Shown: positions 9,027 through 18,561 of the stretch, one piece after another
Position numbering within the stretch: the stretch's first letter is position 1
Layout: the number at the start of each line of letters is the position of its first letter
Origin: Bacillus coahuilensis m4-4
Lineage (GTDB): Bacteria > Bacillota > Bacilli > Bacillales > Bacillaceae_K
Direction of reading: 5' to 3'
NCBI RefSeq assembly: GCF_000171615.1
Contig: NZ_ABFU01000037.3
Location: 47,151 to 111,150, forward strand
Length of the DNA: 64,000 bases
Notes under the pieces: generated by a model
What the model was told of the DNA's origin: nothing
Seen by the model: only the letters and a program-made list of their open reading frames with translations
The model's database searches: none
Made by a program: the position numbers and the translations under genes

Positions 9027-9609
9027 ATGAATTTTTTATTCCTTTGCAAGGGGTGTAGTCAAAGTTGTACTATCTCCAATTTATCCAGTGAAAGTGATTG
9101 GACACGAGCATTTCCCGAAAACGGAAGGCGTTCTTCTTTGTAGTAACCATATTGATAATTTAGATCCTCCAATTGTAGGTATTACTGCACCAAGACCTGT
9201 ATCATTTATGGCAAAAGAAGAATTGTTTAATGTTCCTATTTTAGGAAATGTCGTAAAAAGACTTAAAGCATTTCCCGTTAAAAGAGGTATGAGTGACCGA
9301 GAAGCATTAAGGGTGGGCTTAAAGCTATTAAAAAATGGTGAGGTTTTAGGTTTGTTTCCAGAGGGAACAAGAAGCAAAGATGGTAGTCTCGGTAAAGGTC
9401 TAGCTGGAGCAGGTTTCTTTGCATTAAGGTCAAATGCGGCAGTTGTTCCTTGTGCCATCATCGGTCCATATAAACCTTTTAAGAGGCTAACTGTTGTCTA
9501 CGGTAAACCAATTGACATGGACTCTCTTAGAGAACAAAAAGCTTCCGCTGAAGATGCTACTGAAGTTATTATGAATAGCATCAAAGAGCTTATTGACCAC
9601 CATTCCTGA
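9027..9609 (+). CDS. plsC: 1-acyl-sn-glycerol-3-phosphate acyltransferase, one frameshift
   Basis: PlsC-family acyltransferase, which makes phosphatidic acid from lysophosphatidate. The catalytic NHxxxxD motif appears as NHIDNLDPP, the substrate motif as FPEGTRSKDG, and the block IPILGNV-like (VPILGNVVKR) lies between them. The ATG at 9027 directly follows the cmk stop. One T too many in the T6 run at 9032-9037 breaks the frame; without it the protein starts MNFYSFARGVVKVV, typical of Bacillus PlsC. The corrected protein has about 193 residues. It is probably co-transcribed with cmk. Confidence 0.9.
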
Positions 9610-9734
9610 ATGTGTCTCGCTTGACAAATCTTTAGATTTATTAGAAGTTTATAGAAAGAATAAAAATAGTAAACAAGTGGCAATTATGCTCATTCAATAT
9701 GATAAGCGTAGTCATGGATTAAGGAGGAGTACAT

Positions 9735-10870
9735 ATGTCTGAAGAAATGAACAATGTTGAAGTTTCAAGCTTTGAAGTTGGTGAAAAGGTGAAAGGAACT
9801 GTAACCAAGGTTGAAGAAAACAAGTACTTGTAGACGTTGAGGGTAGTAAGGTAGATGGTATTATTCCAATCAGTGAACTATCAAGTCTACATATTGAAAA
9901 AGCTTCTGACGCAGTCCAAGATGGTGATGTCTTAGAACTGATCGTCACAAAGGTTGAAGAAGAACTTTTAGTGTTATCTAAGCGTAAAGTAGATGCTGAA
10001 AAAGCATGGGAAGAGATGGAGCGCAGATATCAAGAAGGGGAAGTATTTGAAGCAGAGGTTAAAGACGTAGTGAAAGGCGGTTTAGTGGTAGACCTTGGAG
10101 TAAGAGGTTTCGTACCAGCTTCACTGGTAGAAGATTACTACGTAGAAGATTTCTCTGACTATAAAAATACATCATTAACATTTAAAATTGTTGAATTGGA
10201 TCAAGAGAAAAATCGCTTAATCCTTTCTCATCGTGCCGTTGTAGAGTCAGAAAAAGAACAAAAGAAAAAGCAGCTTCTAGAGTCCCTAAAGCAAGATCAA
10301 GTGCTAGAAGGCACAGTCCAACGAATTACGGACTTTGGTGCATTCGTAGATATAGGTGGAGTTGATGGCCTTGTGCATATTTCTCAACTATCTCATGAAC
10401 ATGTTGAAAAACCTACTGATGTTGTGGCAGAAGGTCAAGCAGTGAAGGTTAAAGTCTTATCGGTTGACCGAGATAATGAGCGAATTTCTTTATCAATTAA
10501 AGAAACACTACCTGGACCTTGGAGTGAAATTGCTAATCGTGCTTCAAAAGGCTCTGTTCTAGAAGGAGAAGTTAAACGAATTGTATCATATGGTGCATTT
10601 ATTGAACTTTTCCCAGGAGTTGAAGGGTTAGTTCATATTTCTCAATTATCCCATAAGCACGTTGGTACACCTCATGAGGTGTTACAAGAAGGTCAAAGCG
10701 TTAAGGTAAAAGTTCTTGATGTAAACGAAGATGACCAACGCCTATCATTAAGTATTAAAGAATTAGAAGAAAAACCAGTTCAAGAAGTAGAAAAATATGA
10801 ATTACCAGAGGAAAACAGTGGTTTTCAACTTGGTGAAATGATTGGTGACAAATTAAAAGATTTAAAATAA
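9735..10870 (+). CDS. ypfD: S1-domain protein YpfD (RpsA homologue), one frameshift
   Basis: Four S1 RNA-binding domains follow one another (recurring [32 protein letters not shown] and VKVKVL blocks). In Firmicutes this protein is a homologue of ribosomal protein S1 but is not the essential S1 of Gram-negative bacteria. AAGGAGGAG precedes the ATG at 9735. One A is missing at about 9820 (restores [14 protein letters not shown]). The corrected length is about 379 residues, as in B. subtilis. A tail of about 30 acidic residues follows the last S1 domain. Confidence 0.92.
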
Positions 10871-10928
10871 TCACTTTGTTAATAGCTATATGTTTAACAG
10901 ACTCAAAATGATAAAGATGGTGATTTAG

Positions 10929-11987
10929 TTGTCGAGAGCACAGAGGAAAAAAGATCATATTGAACATGCGCTAAACATAGGTCAATCTGGTTTAACAGGT
11001 TTTTCTGATATTTCCTTTGTTCACCAAAGCTTACCGAATACATCACTTGATGACATTAATATTCATACAAAAATAGGCGAACTTTTTATAAGTTCGCCTA
11101 TTTACATCAATGCAATGACTGGTGGCGGAGGGGAACATACACTTCAAATTAATAGAAATCTGACAGAGGTTGCAAAACATGCTGGTATACCTATCGCTGT
11201 TGGCTCCCAGATGGCAGCAATAAAAGATGCGGAGGAAAAGAAAACCTTTGAGATTGTTAGAAAGTATAATCCTAATGGGATTGTTTTTGGTAATCTAGGC
11301 AGTGAAGCTACGGTTGATCAGGCAAAAGCCGCTGTCGATATGATTGAAGCCGATGCATTACAAATACATCTGAATGTATTACAGGAATTAACAATGCCAG
11401 AAGGGGATCGATCATTTGTCGGGGCTCTACATAGAATTGAAAACATTGTACAATCTATTGACGTACCTGTTATAGTGAAAGAAACAGGATATGGTATTAG
11501 TAAAGAAACAGCGGAATTATTGAGAGGTACAGGTATAAGCGCAATTGATGTTGGAGGTTTTGGTGGTACAAACTTTTCATCAATTGAAAATGCTAGAAGG
11601 AATAGAAGTCTTCCTTTCTTTGAGAACTGGGGGATTCCAACCGCTGCTTCGATAGTGGAAGCCGCCCAGCAAAGTATACCTGTATTATCTTCAGGTGGTA
11701 TTAGAGATAGTGAAAGCATACTTAAATCATTGGTACTAGGTGCCAAAGCAGTAGGTTTATCAGGATTCTTCTTAAAAATTTTAATGGATGATGGGCAAAC
11801 AGCTCTGTTAGAAGAAATTTCTTGTATGTTAGATGAACTAAAAATGATGATGTGTGCACTAGGTGCAAATCAAGTTCAAGAATTACAACAGGTACCTATC
11901 GTGATAAGTGGAAGCACGTACCACTGGCTCAAAGTAAGAGGCTTATCTCCAGAGCAATATAGTACTAGAATACCTCCAAGACATTAA
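10929..11987 (+). CDS. fni: Type 2 isopentenyl-diphosphate delta-isomerase
   Basis: An FMN-dependent enzyme that interconverts isopentenyl and dimethylallyl diphosphate, feeding the heptaprenyl chain made by hepS/hepT in this window. The N-terminal SRAQRKKDHIEHAL is diagnostic. MTGGGGE, QLHLN-type (LQIHLN), KETGYGISKE and the FMN phosphate-binding VGGFGGTN and SSGGIRD motifs follow. The length is 352 residues. The start is a TTG at 10929, since family members begin immediately before SRAQRKKDH. The protein is intact. Confidence 0.94.
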   Translation: MSRAQRKKDHIEHALNIGQSGLTGFSDISFVHQSLPNTSLDDINIHTKIGELFISSPIYINAMTGGGGEHTLQINRNLTEVAKHAGIPIAVGSQMAAIKDAEEKKTFEIVRKYNPNGIVFGNLGSEATVDQAKAAVDMIEADALQIHLNVLQELTMPEGDRSFVGALHRIENIVQSIDVPVIVKETGYGISKETAELLRGTGISAIDVGGFGGTNFSSIENARRNRSLPFFENWGIPTAASIVEAAQQSIPVLSSGGIRDSESILKSLVLGAKAVGLSGFFLKILMDDGQTALLEEISCMLDELKMMMCALGANQVQELQQVPIVISGSTYHWLKVRGLSPEQYSTRIPPRH

Positions 11988-11990
11988 AGT

Positions 11991-12019
11991 AAGCTGGTAA
12001 TGATACCAGCTTTTTTTTG
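11991..12019 (+). terminator. Intrinsic terminator after fni
   Basis: AAGCTGGTA and TACCAGCTT (11991-11999 with 12004-12012) are followed by a run of T. Confidence 0.9.
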
Positions 12020-12035
12020 TTTGCAATGGTTCTAA

Positions 12036-12164
12036 TTATCCTCTTTGATGATCTCTAGCCTCGTCAGGTGTATCTAACTTAGTCGCACCAGGATATTTTA
12101 ATGACTGGTCCCGGTCAGATTCAACCTTCCCCTTTAACTTTTTCTCTTGTCTATCTTTACCCAT
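12036..12164 (-). CDS. Small YpzI-like protein
   Basis: A 42-residue reading frame on the minus strand starting MGKDRQEKKLKGKVESD and containing LKYPGATKLD. It is preceded on that strand by a strong ribosome-binding site (AGGAGGTGG) 8 bases before the ATG. The charged, hydrophilic sequence matches my memory of the YpzI family, which lies at the same place near yphA in Bacillus. The function is unknown. Confidence comes from the Shine-Dalgarno sequence and family resemblance. Confidence 0.72.
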   Translation of the reverse strand: MGKDRQEKKLKGKVESDRDQSLKYPGATKLDTPDEARDHQRG

Positions 12165-12266
12165 CTTTCAACCACCTCCTACTAATTAATTTGCTCGTAT
12201 CTTAATTTCTCATTCTTGAATGTTTTTCTTTCTTTTATCCTATAATGAGCGTAGGGAGGGAGTTTT

Positions 12267-12882
12267 GTGAACGGTTATTATTTTTTGTTTGTTGCTGGGC
12301 ACTTTTTTATTTATTCCACGTTTCTTATGGAAAAGCAGTCATCTCACCGAGTAGGACTAGCTTTGAGTTCGCTTATTGCCATCATTGTATCTCCATTTTA
12401 TATATATATTGGCAGTATCCAAATTTCATGGTCTTCTTTTATGATTCTGTTTTATTTTCTTTTTCGCTTGCAAGAAATGTACTTAAAAGAAAAACTATAT
12501 ATTTTAATAACATCTATTGGATTGAGTATGCTATATAGTGGGTTACATCTTATCGAGTTATACGACCCAGTTATGATCATGATTAATCGTGACTTATTTT
12601 ATTATTTTTGTTTGTGTTTGTTATGGACTTATATTATTTTCCATAAGTGAATGGGCTTCTTGTTTATGTACATTATATATTGGTTCCTTTATTGGAGAAG
12701 TAGTGATTTACTACGTTTTAAACTCTTTAGGTTTTCAATATGTGGTAGCTGACATGAGCTACTTAGATATCTTCTCAGTTTGTTTAATCCTACTCGCCTC
12801 CACAGGAAAGATAGCTGAAATCATGAAAGAATTAACGCATCATATTTTAACGAACAAGGAGAATACAGCCTACTATGAATGA
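12267..12882 (+). CDS. yphA: Integral membrane protein YphA, one frameshift
   Basis: A hydrophobic protein with about six membrane segments, starting at the GTG at 12267 behind GGGAGGGAG. The reading frame changes somewhere in 12590-12645, where both frames code for hydrophobic residues, so the exact site cannot be fixed; the second part ends TNKENTAYYE. The corrected length is about 204 residues. Position before the YIEGIA gene matches yphA-yphB of B. subtilis. The last 8 bases overlap the next start codon, suggesting translational coupling. Confidence 0.75.
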
Positions 12883-13770
12883 GTACACATATCCCATTAT
12901 TTTTGGTGTTGTAGTTGGAACGTTAACAAGAATGTATATGCTGCGAACGGATTATAGACAATATCCAACGTACCTACATGGGAAAATTATCCATCTTGCG
13001 TTAGGTTTCATCGCAGCCGGGCTAGGAACCGTAGCAGTTCCATCCATTATGGAGGAGGAATTTACGGCCATTACTTTTCTAACTCTTGCTGCATCACAGT
13101 TTAGAGAGGTTAGAAATATGGAAAGAGGTACGCTTGGTGCACTCGATGAGTTTGAACTTGTTCCAAGGGGAACTACATATATTGAAGGGATTGCCATCGC
13201 TTTTGAAAGTCGAAACTATTTGGTTATCCTCACTTCCTTTTTAACAACGTTAGCGTATATATTATTTAGCGCAATCGGAGCGGTTGTGGTAGGAATTCTT
13301 TCATTAGTCATTTCAAGAAAGCTTATGAGTGGAGGAAGACTTGGTGACATCGTAGACGTAGAGTATATTGAGCCCACATTTGAAGGGGCTGGGTTATATG
13401 TAGATAATATTTATATTATGAATATAGGTTTACATGCTCGACAAGAAGAGGTATTACGATACGGAATGGGATTTATTCTTAAACCGAAGAACTTTAATTC
13501 TCGCTCGACCATCGCCAACTTAGGTCAAAGACAAGCGATCCTTCATGATGTTTCTACAGCACTTGGGGTTTACAGAGATTCGGGAACACCAGCTCTAGTA
13601 CCATTAGCAAAAAGAGATTTAGATGACGGTAGAGTAGGGGTGTTTGTATTACCACAAGAAAAAACATTGAGAAAGCAATAGAGATCATTAAGAATGTACC
13701 CACACTAGAAAATGCGATTCGAATGCCAAGTGAAAGAAAGTCTATTGAGAAAGGAAGCGATCTTTCATGA
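12875..13770 (+). CDS. yphB: YIEGIA-family sporulation-associated membrane protein, one frameshift
   Basis: A membrane protein that carries the eponymous YIEGIA motif (residues 104-109 from the ATG at 12875), with hydrophobic segments near residues 5-20, 35-55, 117-145 and a soluble C-terminal half. One A is missing at about 13672: restoring it turns ...TLRKQ-stop into ...TLRKAIEIIKNVPTLENAIRMPSE and extends the protein to 13770 (about 298 residues). Its end overlaps the start of a small gene, the usual two-gene arrangement of this family in spore formers. The function is not established well enough to state one. Confidence 0.85.
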
Positions 13771-13952
13771 CGCTAGACAAATACATATTAGCTGCCATTA
13801 CAACGAATAAAGAAAAAGTACCTAGTGGAACCTGTGTGTTTTATTGTGAATCCGATGAAGAACTTCAATCTATTTCAGCGAATTTAGAAGCCATTTTAGA
13901 CGGTATTGCCCATCGATTAACGAAGGAGCTCTATATAATTGTCAAGCATTAA
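13767..13952 (+). CDS. Small partner protein of YIEGIA (capping complex subunit type)
   Basis: A 61-residue soluble protein starting MTLDKYILAAITTNKEKVPSG, whose ATG overlaps the YIEGIA stop by 4 bases (ATGA). Databases describe such small proteins next to YIEGIA genes as a capping-complex subunit for YIEGIA. The tight overlap supports joint translation and interaction. No catalytic motif is visible. Confidence 0.72.
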   Translation: MTLDKYILAAITTNKEKVPSGTCVFYCESDEELQSISANLEAILDGIAHRLTKELYIIVKH

Positions 13953-14003
13953 TGATGAATCTCCATTGCTAGTTTTCACTTTACTTGGTAAAATAACGTA
14001 GGC

Positions 14004-14026
14004 AACCCTTCAGAAAGAAGGGTTTT
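14004..14026 (+). terminator. Terminator after the YIEGIA operon
   Basis: AACCCTTC and GAAGGGTT (14004-14011 with 14017-14024) form a short stem with a 5-base loop, followed by TTC. The T-tract is short. Confidence 0.6.
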
Positions 14027-14140
14027 CATATTTAAAAATGTGTAAAGTAAAAAGTTCTATTGAGTAGCGATTTATAGAAACAGTCAAACTGATCATATAA
14101 GCGTATCGTAATAGAGTAATGAAGAGAGGGTGTTTAAGGA

Positions 14141-15450
14141 ATGGCTAAACCCGTCATTGCCATAGTAGGTCGTCCAAATGTAGGAAAGTCTACCATTTTT
14201 AATCGAATTGTAGGAGAGAGAATCTCCATTGTTGAGGATGTTCCAGGAGTAACAAGAGATCGGATTTATAGCTCAGGAGAGTGGCTAAATCATGAGTTTA
14301 ATATTATCGATACGGGTGGTATCGAGATTGGTGACGAACCATTTTTAGAACAAATTCGTCAACAAGCTGAAATTGCAATTGATGAAGCAGATGTTATTAT
14401 CTTTATGACGAATGGTCGTGAAGGAGTTACCGCTGCCGATGAGCAGGTAGCTAAAATACTGTATAAAACGAAAAAACCAGTCGTACTAGCTGTTAATAAA
14501 GTAGATAATCCTGAAATGAGAGAACTAACATATGACTTTTATTCTCTAGGGTTTGGAGAACCCTTTCCTATTTCAGGTTCGCACGGTATTGGGCTAGGTG
14601 ATCTACTGGATGCAGCAGCTGAACACTTCCCTAAAGGTCAAGATCGTGATTACGGGGATGAAGTGATTAAATTCTCATTAATTGGGCGACCAAATGTAGG
14701 AAAATCCTCATTAGTTAATGCTATACTTGGGGAAGATCGAGTCATTGTTAGTGATATAGAAGGAACGACTAGAGATGCAATCGATTCTATATTTACATTC
14801 AATGGTTCTCCGTATGTAATTATTGATACAGCTGGTATAAGAAAAGAGGGAAAGTATACGAAACAACTGAGAAATATAGTGTGCTTCGTGCTTTACGAGC
14901 AATTGAACGTTCTGACGTTGTATTGGTAACGATTAACGGAGAAGAGGGTATCAGAGAGCAAGATAAAAAAATTGCTGGTTATGCCCATGATGCAGGGAGA
15001 GCCATAATTATTGTCGTGAACAAATGGGACGCTGTGGAAAAAGATGAAAAAACCATGAAAGATTTTGAAGAAAAAATTCGTGAAAACTTCCAATTCCTTG
15101 ATTATGCTCCTATTGTGTACTTATCTGCCTTAACAAAAAAGAGAATTCATACATTGATGCCAGTGATTAACCAAGCTAGTGAAAATCATGCGCTCCGCGT
15201 CCAGTCTAGTATATTAAACGAAGTTATTACCGATGCAGTGGCAATGAATCCAGCACCAACAGATAAAGGGAAACGATTACGTATCTATTATGCAACCCAA
15301 GTTTCCGTTAAACCACCAACCTTTGTTGTATTCGTAAATGAGCCTGAATTAATGCATTTCTCTTACGAAAGATTCTTGCAAAATAGATTACGTGAAGCAT
15401 TTGGTTTTGAAGGTACTCCTATTAGAATATTAACGAGAGCTAGAAAATAA
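14141..15450 (+). CDS. der: Ribosome-assembly GTPase Der (EngA), one frameshift
   Basis: Two tandem GTPase domains and a C-terminal KH-like domain, an essential factor in 50S maturation. G1 motifs GRPNVGKST (residues 8-16) and GRPNVGKSS (about 182-190), DTGG and DTAG as G3, and NKVD and NKWD as G4 are all present. One A is missing at about 14845 (restores [23 protein letters not shown]). The corrected length is 437 residues, as in B. subtilis. The gene is followed 20 bases later by gpsA. Confidence 0.96.
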
Positions 15451-15470
15451 TTAAGTATGGGGGGACAAAT

Positions 15471-16519
15471 ATGAACTCCACGAAAGATATTACGATACTA
15501 GGTGCAGGAAGTTGGGGGACTGCTCTTGCCCTTGTACTAGGGGACAATGGTCATAGGGTGAGATTGTGGGGCCATAATGCTCAACATATGGATTCGATCC
15601 GTTCGGATAAACGCAATCAAAAATACCTTCCCGAAATTGAACTTCCTGACAGCATAGAGCCAACGTCGGATTTAAGTTGGGCAATCAGTGGTGTTGAACA
15701 CATCGTCATCGCAGTTCCAACAAAGGCAATACGTGAAGTATTACAAAAAGTGCTGCCCCTTTTAAATAGAGACGTGATTGTAACTCATGTTAGCAAAGGA
15801 ATTGAGCCAGATACTCATCTTAGAATCTCTGAAATTATAGAAGAAGAGTTAATAACACCGTTTTAAAAGGAGTTGTTGTCCTATCTGGACCAAGCCATGC
15901 TGAAGAGGTAGGTTTAAGACATCCAACTACTGTTACGGTTTCTTCTAAGGATCTTACAATTGCTGAGGAAGTACAAGATCTTTTTATGAACTCTTATTTT
16001 AGAGTCTATACAAATGCTGATGTCATAGGTGTAGAAATAGGTGGAGCATTAAAGAATATTATCGCACTTGCTGCAGGAATTACAGATGGATTAGGGTATG
16101 GTGATAATGCAAAGGCAGCATTAATTACCCGAGGTCTAGCTGAAATTGCTCGAATAGGTACGAAAATGGGGGCAAACCCTTTAACATTCTCAGGTCTTAC
16201 AGGTATAGGCGATTTAATTGTAACTTGTACTAGCGTACATTCCCGAAATTGGAGGGCAGGGAATATGCTAGGTAAAGGTTTATCCATTGAGGAAGTTCTA
16301 GACAAGATGGGAATGGTTGTAGAAGGAATTAGGACGACTAAAGCGGCGTATCAATTATGTGAGAAATACGAGGTGGATATGCCTATTACAACTGTACTTT
16401 ACCACGTTTTATTTGATGGTGTGAGTGCCAAAGAAGGCGTTGATCAACTTATGGGTCGGATGAAGAAGCATGAAATGGAAGAATTATTCAATGTTCTTGA
16501 TCAGAAACTAGAAAATTAG
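15471..16519 (+). CDS. gpsA: NAD(P)-dependent glycerol-3-phosphate dehydrogenase, one frameshift
   Basis: Makes sn-glycerol-3-phosphate for phospholipid synthesis. The Rossmann motif [10 protein letters not shown] is at residues 10-19, and [11 protein letters not shown] and the catalytic-lysine segment [12 protein letters not shown] follow. One base is missing at about 15855 (an A in ATAAC gives [17 protein letters not shown]). The corrected length is about 350 residues. GGGGGAC precedes the ATG. It lies in the der-gpsA unit and is terminated at 16614-16650. Confidence 0.95.
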
Positions 16520-16613
16520 GCAGATGAAGTAGACATCATTTGTTTTCATCACATATACTACCACGAATACAATACAGTAATGCCGTGGATGGGTAGGATT
16601 GTATCGTTGAATT

Positions 16614-16650
16614 GAACCAAAGGATAAGCCCCTATCCTTTGGTTCTTTTT
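16614..16650 (+). terminator. Intrinsic terminator after gpsA
   Basis: GAACCAAAGGATA and TATCCTTTGGTTC pair perfectly (13 bp, loop AGCCCC) and are followed by T5. Confidence 0.92.
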
Positions 16651-16679
16651 ATGGCTGTCTTCTAAAAGAGTGTTGTAGT

Positions 16680-17021
16680 GGAACGAGTAAACAAAAGTAA
16701 TTAGGATTTTTGAAGCGAATAGTGCATGGCTTCAGCGGAATTAAAGGGACAGAGAAAAGTGTAAGCGGCTCGTTCAGACCCGATTGGCGTAGAGGGGGCA
16801 TCCAGAAAGGCGTTCTTTGCCTTTTTGGAGGTCACGGCTACGACTAGAGGGTTTAGCCGCTAAAACTGGACAGGTGAGAACCTGCAGGAGCGATAGCGAC
16901 GTGGACTCTGAATAAACATCTTTAAAATTACACCTCAGGCAGTAAAACCGTCAGCATTTTCAAAGAGGCTCACCGCCAGTAGGAACTCGAGTGCCATTCG
17001 CGGAGATCAACCGAATATATT
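16680..17021. repeat. Composite degenerate Bacillaceae intergenic repeats
   Basis: This tract is clearly richer in G+C than its surroundings and non-coding. Its first part has inverted arms AGCGGCT (16764-16770) and AGCCGCT (16855-16861) around an inner stem-loop (AAAGGCG-TTCTT-TGCCTTT). Its second part contains blocks such as GGACAGGTGAGA, CTGCAGGAGCG, GAGGCTCACCGCC and GATCAACC, which I recognise as the core of a repeat widespread in Bacillus intergenic regions. Both are degenerate. Confidence 0.6.
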
Positions 17022-17424
17022 GGAAATTAGCACCAAAATTTTCGAAAGTATCCTTTTATAGTCCGTGTTGAATATTTTTGTAATATAATCTTTTTTAGAG
17101 CATTTATACGCCATGTGTAAATAGCGTTTGATGGAAAAGTAGAAGCACCACCCTAGCAGGATAGCACTCCTTCCTAGGTATAAAGCTAGATAATAAAGTT
17201 TAGAGGTCATTTAGCTTGATTGACCATAGATAATCTTCCTACTATCTTCAGCACACTAGAATCATACGTAGCATTTTCAGGGAAGATGTTCGAATCACTC
17301 TTAGATTGCGAAGACATATTGCAGAAAACATCAGGGTACACAAAAAAGCCTATTAAAAAAATGTGGGAATAGGTTGAGTCCTTTCAAGTCTATTAAAATA
17401 TGATATAATACTTGACGAATAATT
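17022..17424. other. Intergenic stretch without a supported gene
   Basis: AT-rich sequence between the repeat tract and yphE. The only open frames are short and lack ribosome-binding sites. A TATAAT at 17404-17409 just before yphE may be a -10 box, but no well-spaced -35 is visible. Confidence 0.5.
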
Positions 17425-17440
17425 AGGAGGAGGAAATTTT

Positions 17441-17641
17441 ATGTCTTCAATGATGAAAATGTGGATTTCATTTGCTTCAATGGGATTCATGTTTGTTTCA
17501 ATATTAATTATCTTTTTGAGTCGTTATAAACTGAATAATAAAATCCTTAAATTTACTACTGCTCTCATTGCTTATTTATTGATGATTAGCGGTGGTTTAA
17601 TGATGATTTATATCGTGTTTAGTGGTCCAACAGGTGTATAG
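17441..17641 (+). CDS. yphE: Small membrane protein YphE (DUF2768 family)
   Basis: A 66-residue protein with two hydrophobic segments (about residues 8-26 and 38-60), starting MSSMMKMW. A strong AGGAGGAGG precedes the ATG. Position between gpsA and the lipoprotein gene yphF, upstream of spoIVA, matches B. subtilis yphE. The function is unknown; the neighbourhood suggests a link to sporulation. Confidence 0.82.
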   Translation: MSSMMKMWISFASMGFMFVSILIIFLSRYKLNNKILKFTTALIAYLLMISGGLMMIYIVFSGPTGV

Positions 17642-17668
17642 AACTAGTGACCATTTAGGAGGAAAAAT

Positions 17669-18373
17669 ATGAAGAAACTGCTTATTGCTCTTTTACTTTG
17701 TACTAGCACATTCTTAACTGGTTGCTTGTATCCAACAGGTGAACTTTCTCAAAATCAAGTAGCTTATGAAGATCAGATAATAGGGGTTCAAAACGCAGTG
17801 GATCAATTTCAAGATGCAGAAGCTGGATTGCTCCCAATTAAAACTAAAGATAATGATACGCCAATTTTTTTAAAGTACCAATTGACTTTAATAAAGTGGT
17901 TCCTCGTTTTCTCTCAGCAGCACCGGGTAATGCCTTTGAGCAAGGAGGCGTATTTCAATATGTATTAATACATGTAGAGGAGGACCCTACTGTCAAGATA
18001 CTAGATGTACGTATTGCAGAAAAGATAAGAGAAATTAAAATACGTATTCAAACAACGGGTTATCCACCTTTTAAAAAAATAATTAGTGGCAATGTGTATA
18101 CTCTAGACTTTAAAGAATTAGGCTATGAAGAAGATCCTTTTGTTGTAAGCCCATACACACAAAATAATCTACCTTTTGTGATTGACGGGACAGGTGAGAT
18201 TTATGTTGACTATTCCTCAGACCTATATTTAAAGCTACAAGAAGAAGTGAAAGATGTTCGACAAGGTGAGGATATTCGATCTATTCTATATGAGGACTCT
18301 TATTTTTGTCCCAGCCTTCTCTCTTCCTTATACGATAAATGAAAATAATGAACCTGTGTTTTTAATCCAATAG
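17669..18373 (+). CDS. yphF: Lipoprotein YphF, two frameshifts
   Basis: Residues 1-19 are a lipoprotein signal peptide with the lipobox LTGC. Two frame changes are needed: one T missing in the T7 run at about 17865-17871 (joins TPIFFK to VPIDFNKVVPRFLS), and one T too many at about 18301-18307 (restores SYFVPAFSLPYTINENNEPVF). The corrected protein ends at 18373, about 234 residues. AGGAGGAAAA precedes the ATG. It follows yphE by 27 bases and probably shares its transcript. The function is unknown. Confidence 0.82.
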
Positions 18374-18379
18374 TCATAT

Positions 18380-18420
18380 CCCTTCTCTTACTAAATATAT
18401 TGTAGGAGAAGGGATTTTTT
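18380..18420 (+). terminator. Intrinsic terminator after yphF
   Basis: CCCTTCTC and GAGAAGGG (18380-18387 with 18406-18413) form the stem, followed by ATTTTTTG. The loop of 18 bases is long. Confidence 0.65.
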
Positions 18421-18561
18421 GATTTACATACCTTCTATTTCATAAAGTTATATGATTTTTAATTTGATAGGCATAAGCAAGTAGGACAACGTCATATGTA
18501 TAAAGTGTGAAGGCGATTATACGGATGAAAGTCCTGATGTATAAAGATGGGAGGGAATCTC

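Noticed and set aside
17207..17317. 36-residue minus-strand frame (starts MSSQSKSDSN) in the gpsA-yphE gap
   Set aside because: The amino acid composition looks protein-like, but no ribosome-binding site precedes it and I recognise no family. It may be chance or a decayed small gene.
18490..18525. Possible sigma-E promoter of spoIVA (TCATATG and TTATACGG)
   Set aside because: The boxes match the sigma-E consensus only in part and the spacing of about 18 is too long.
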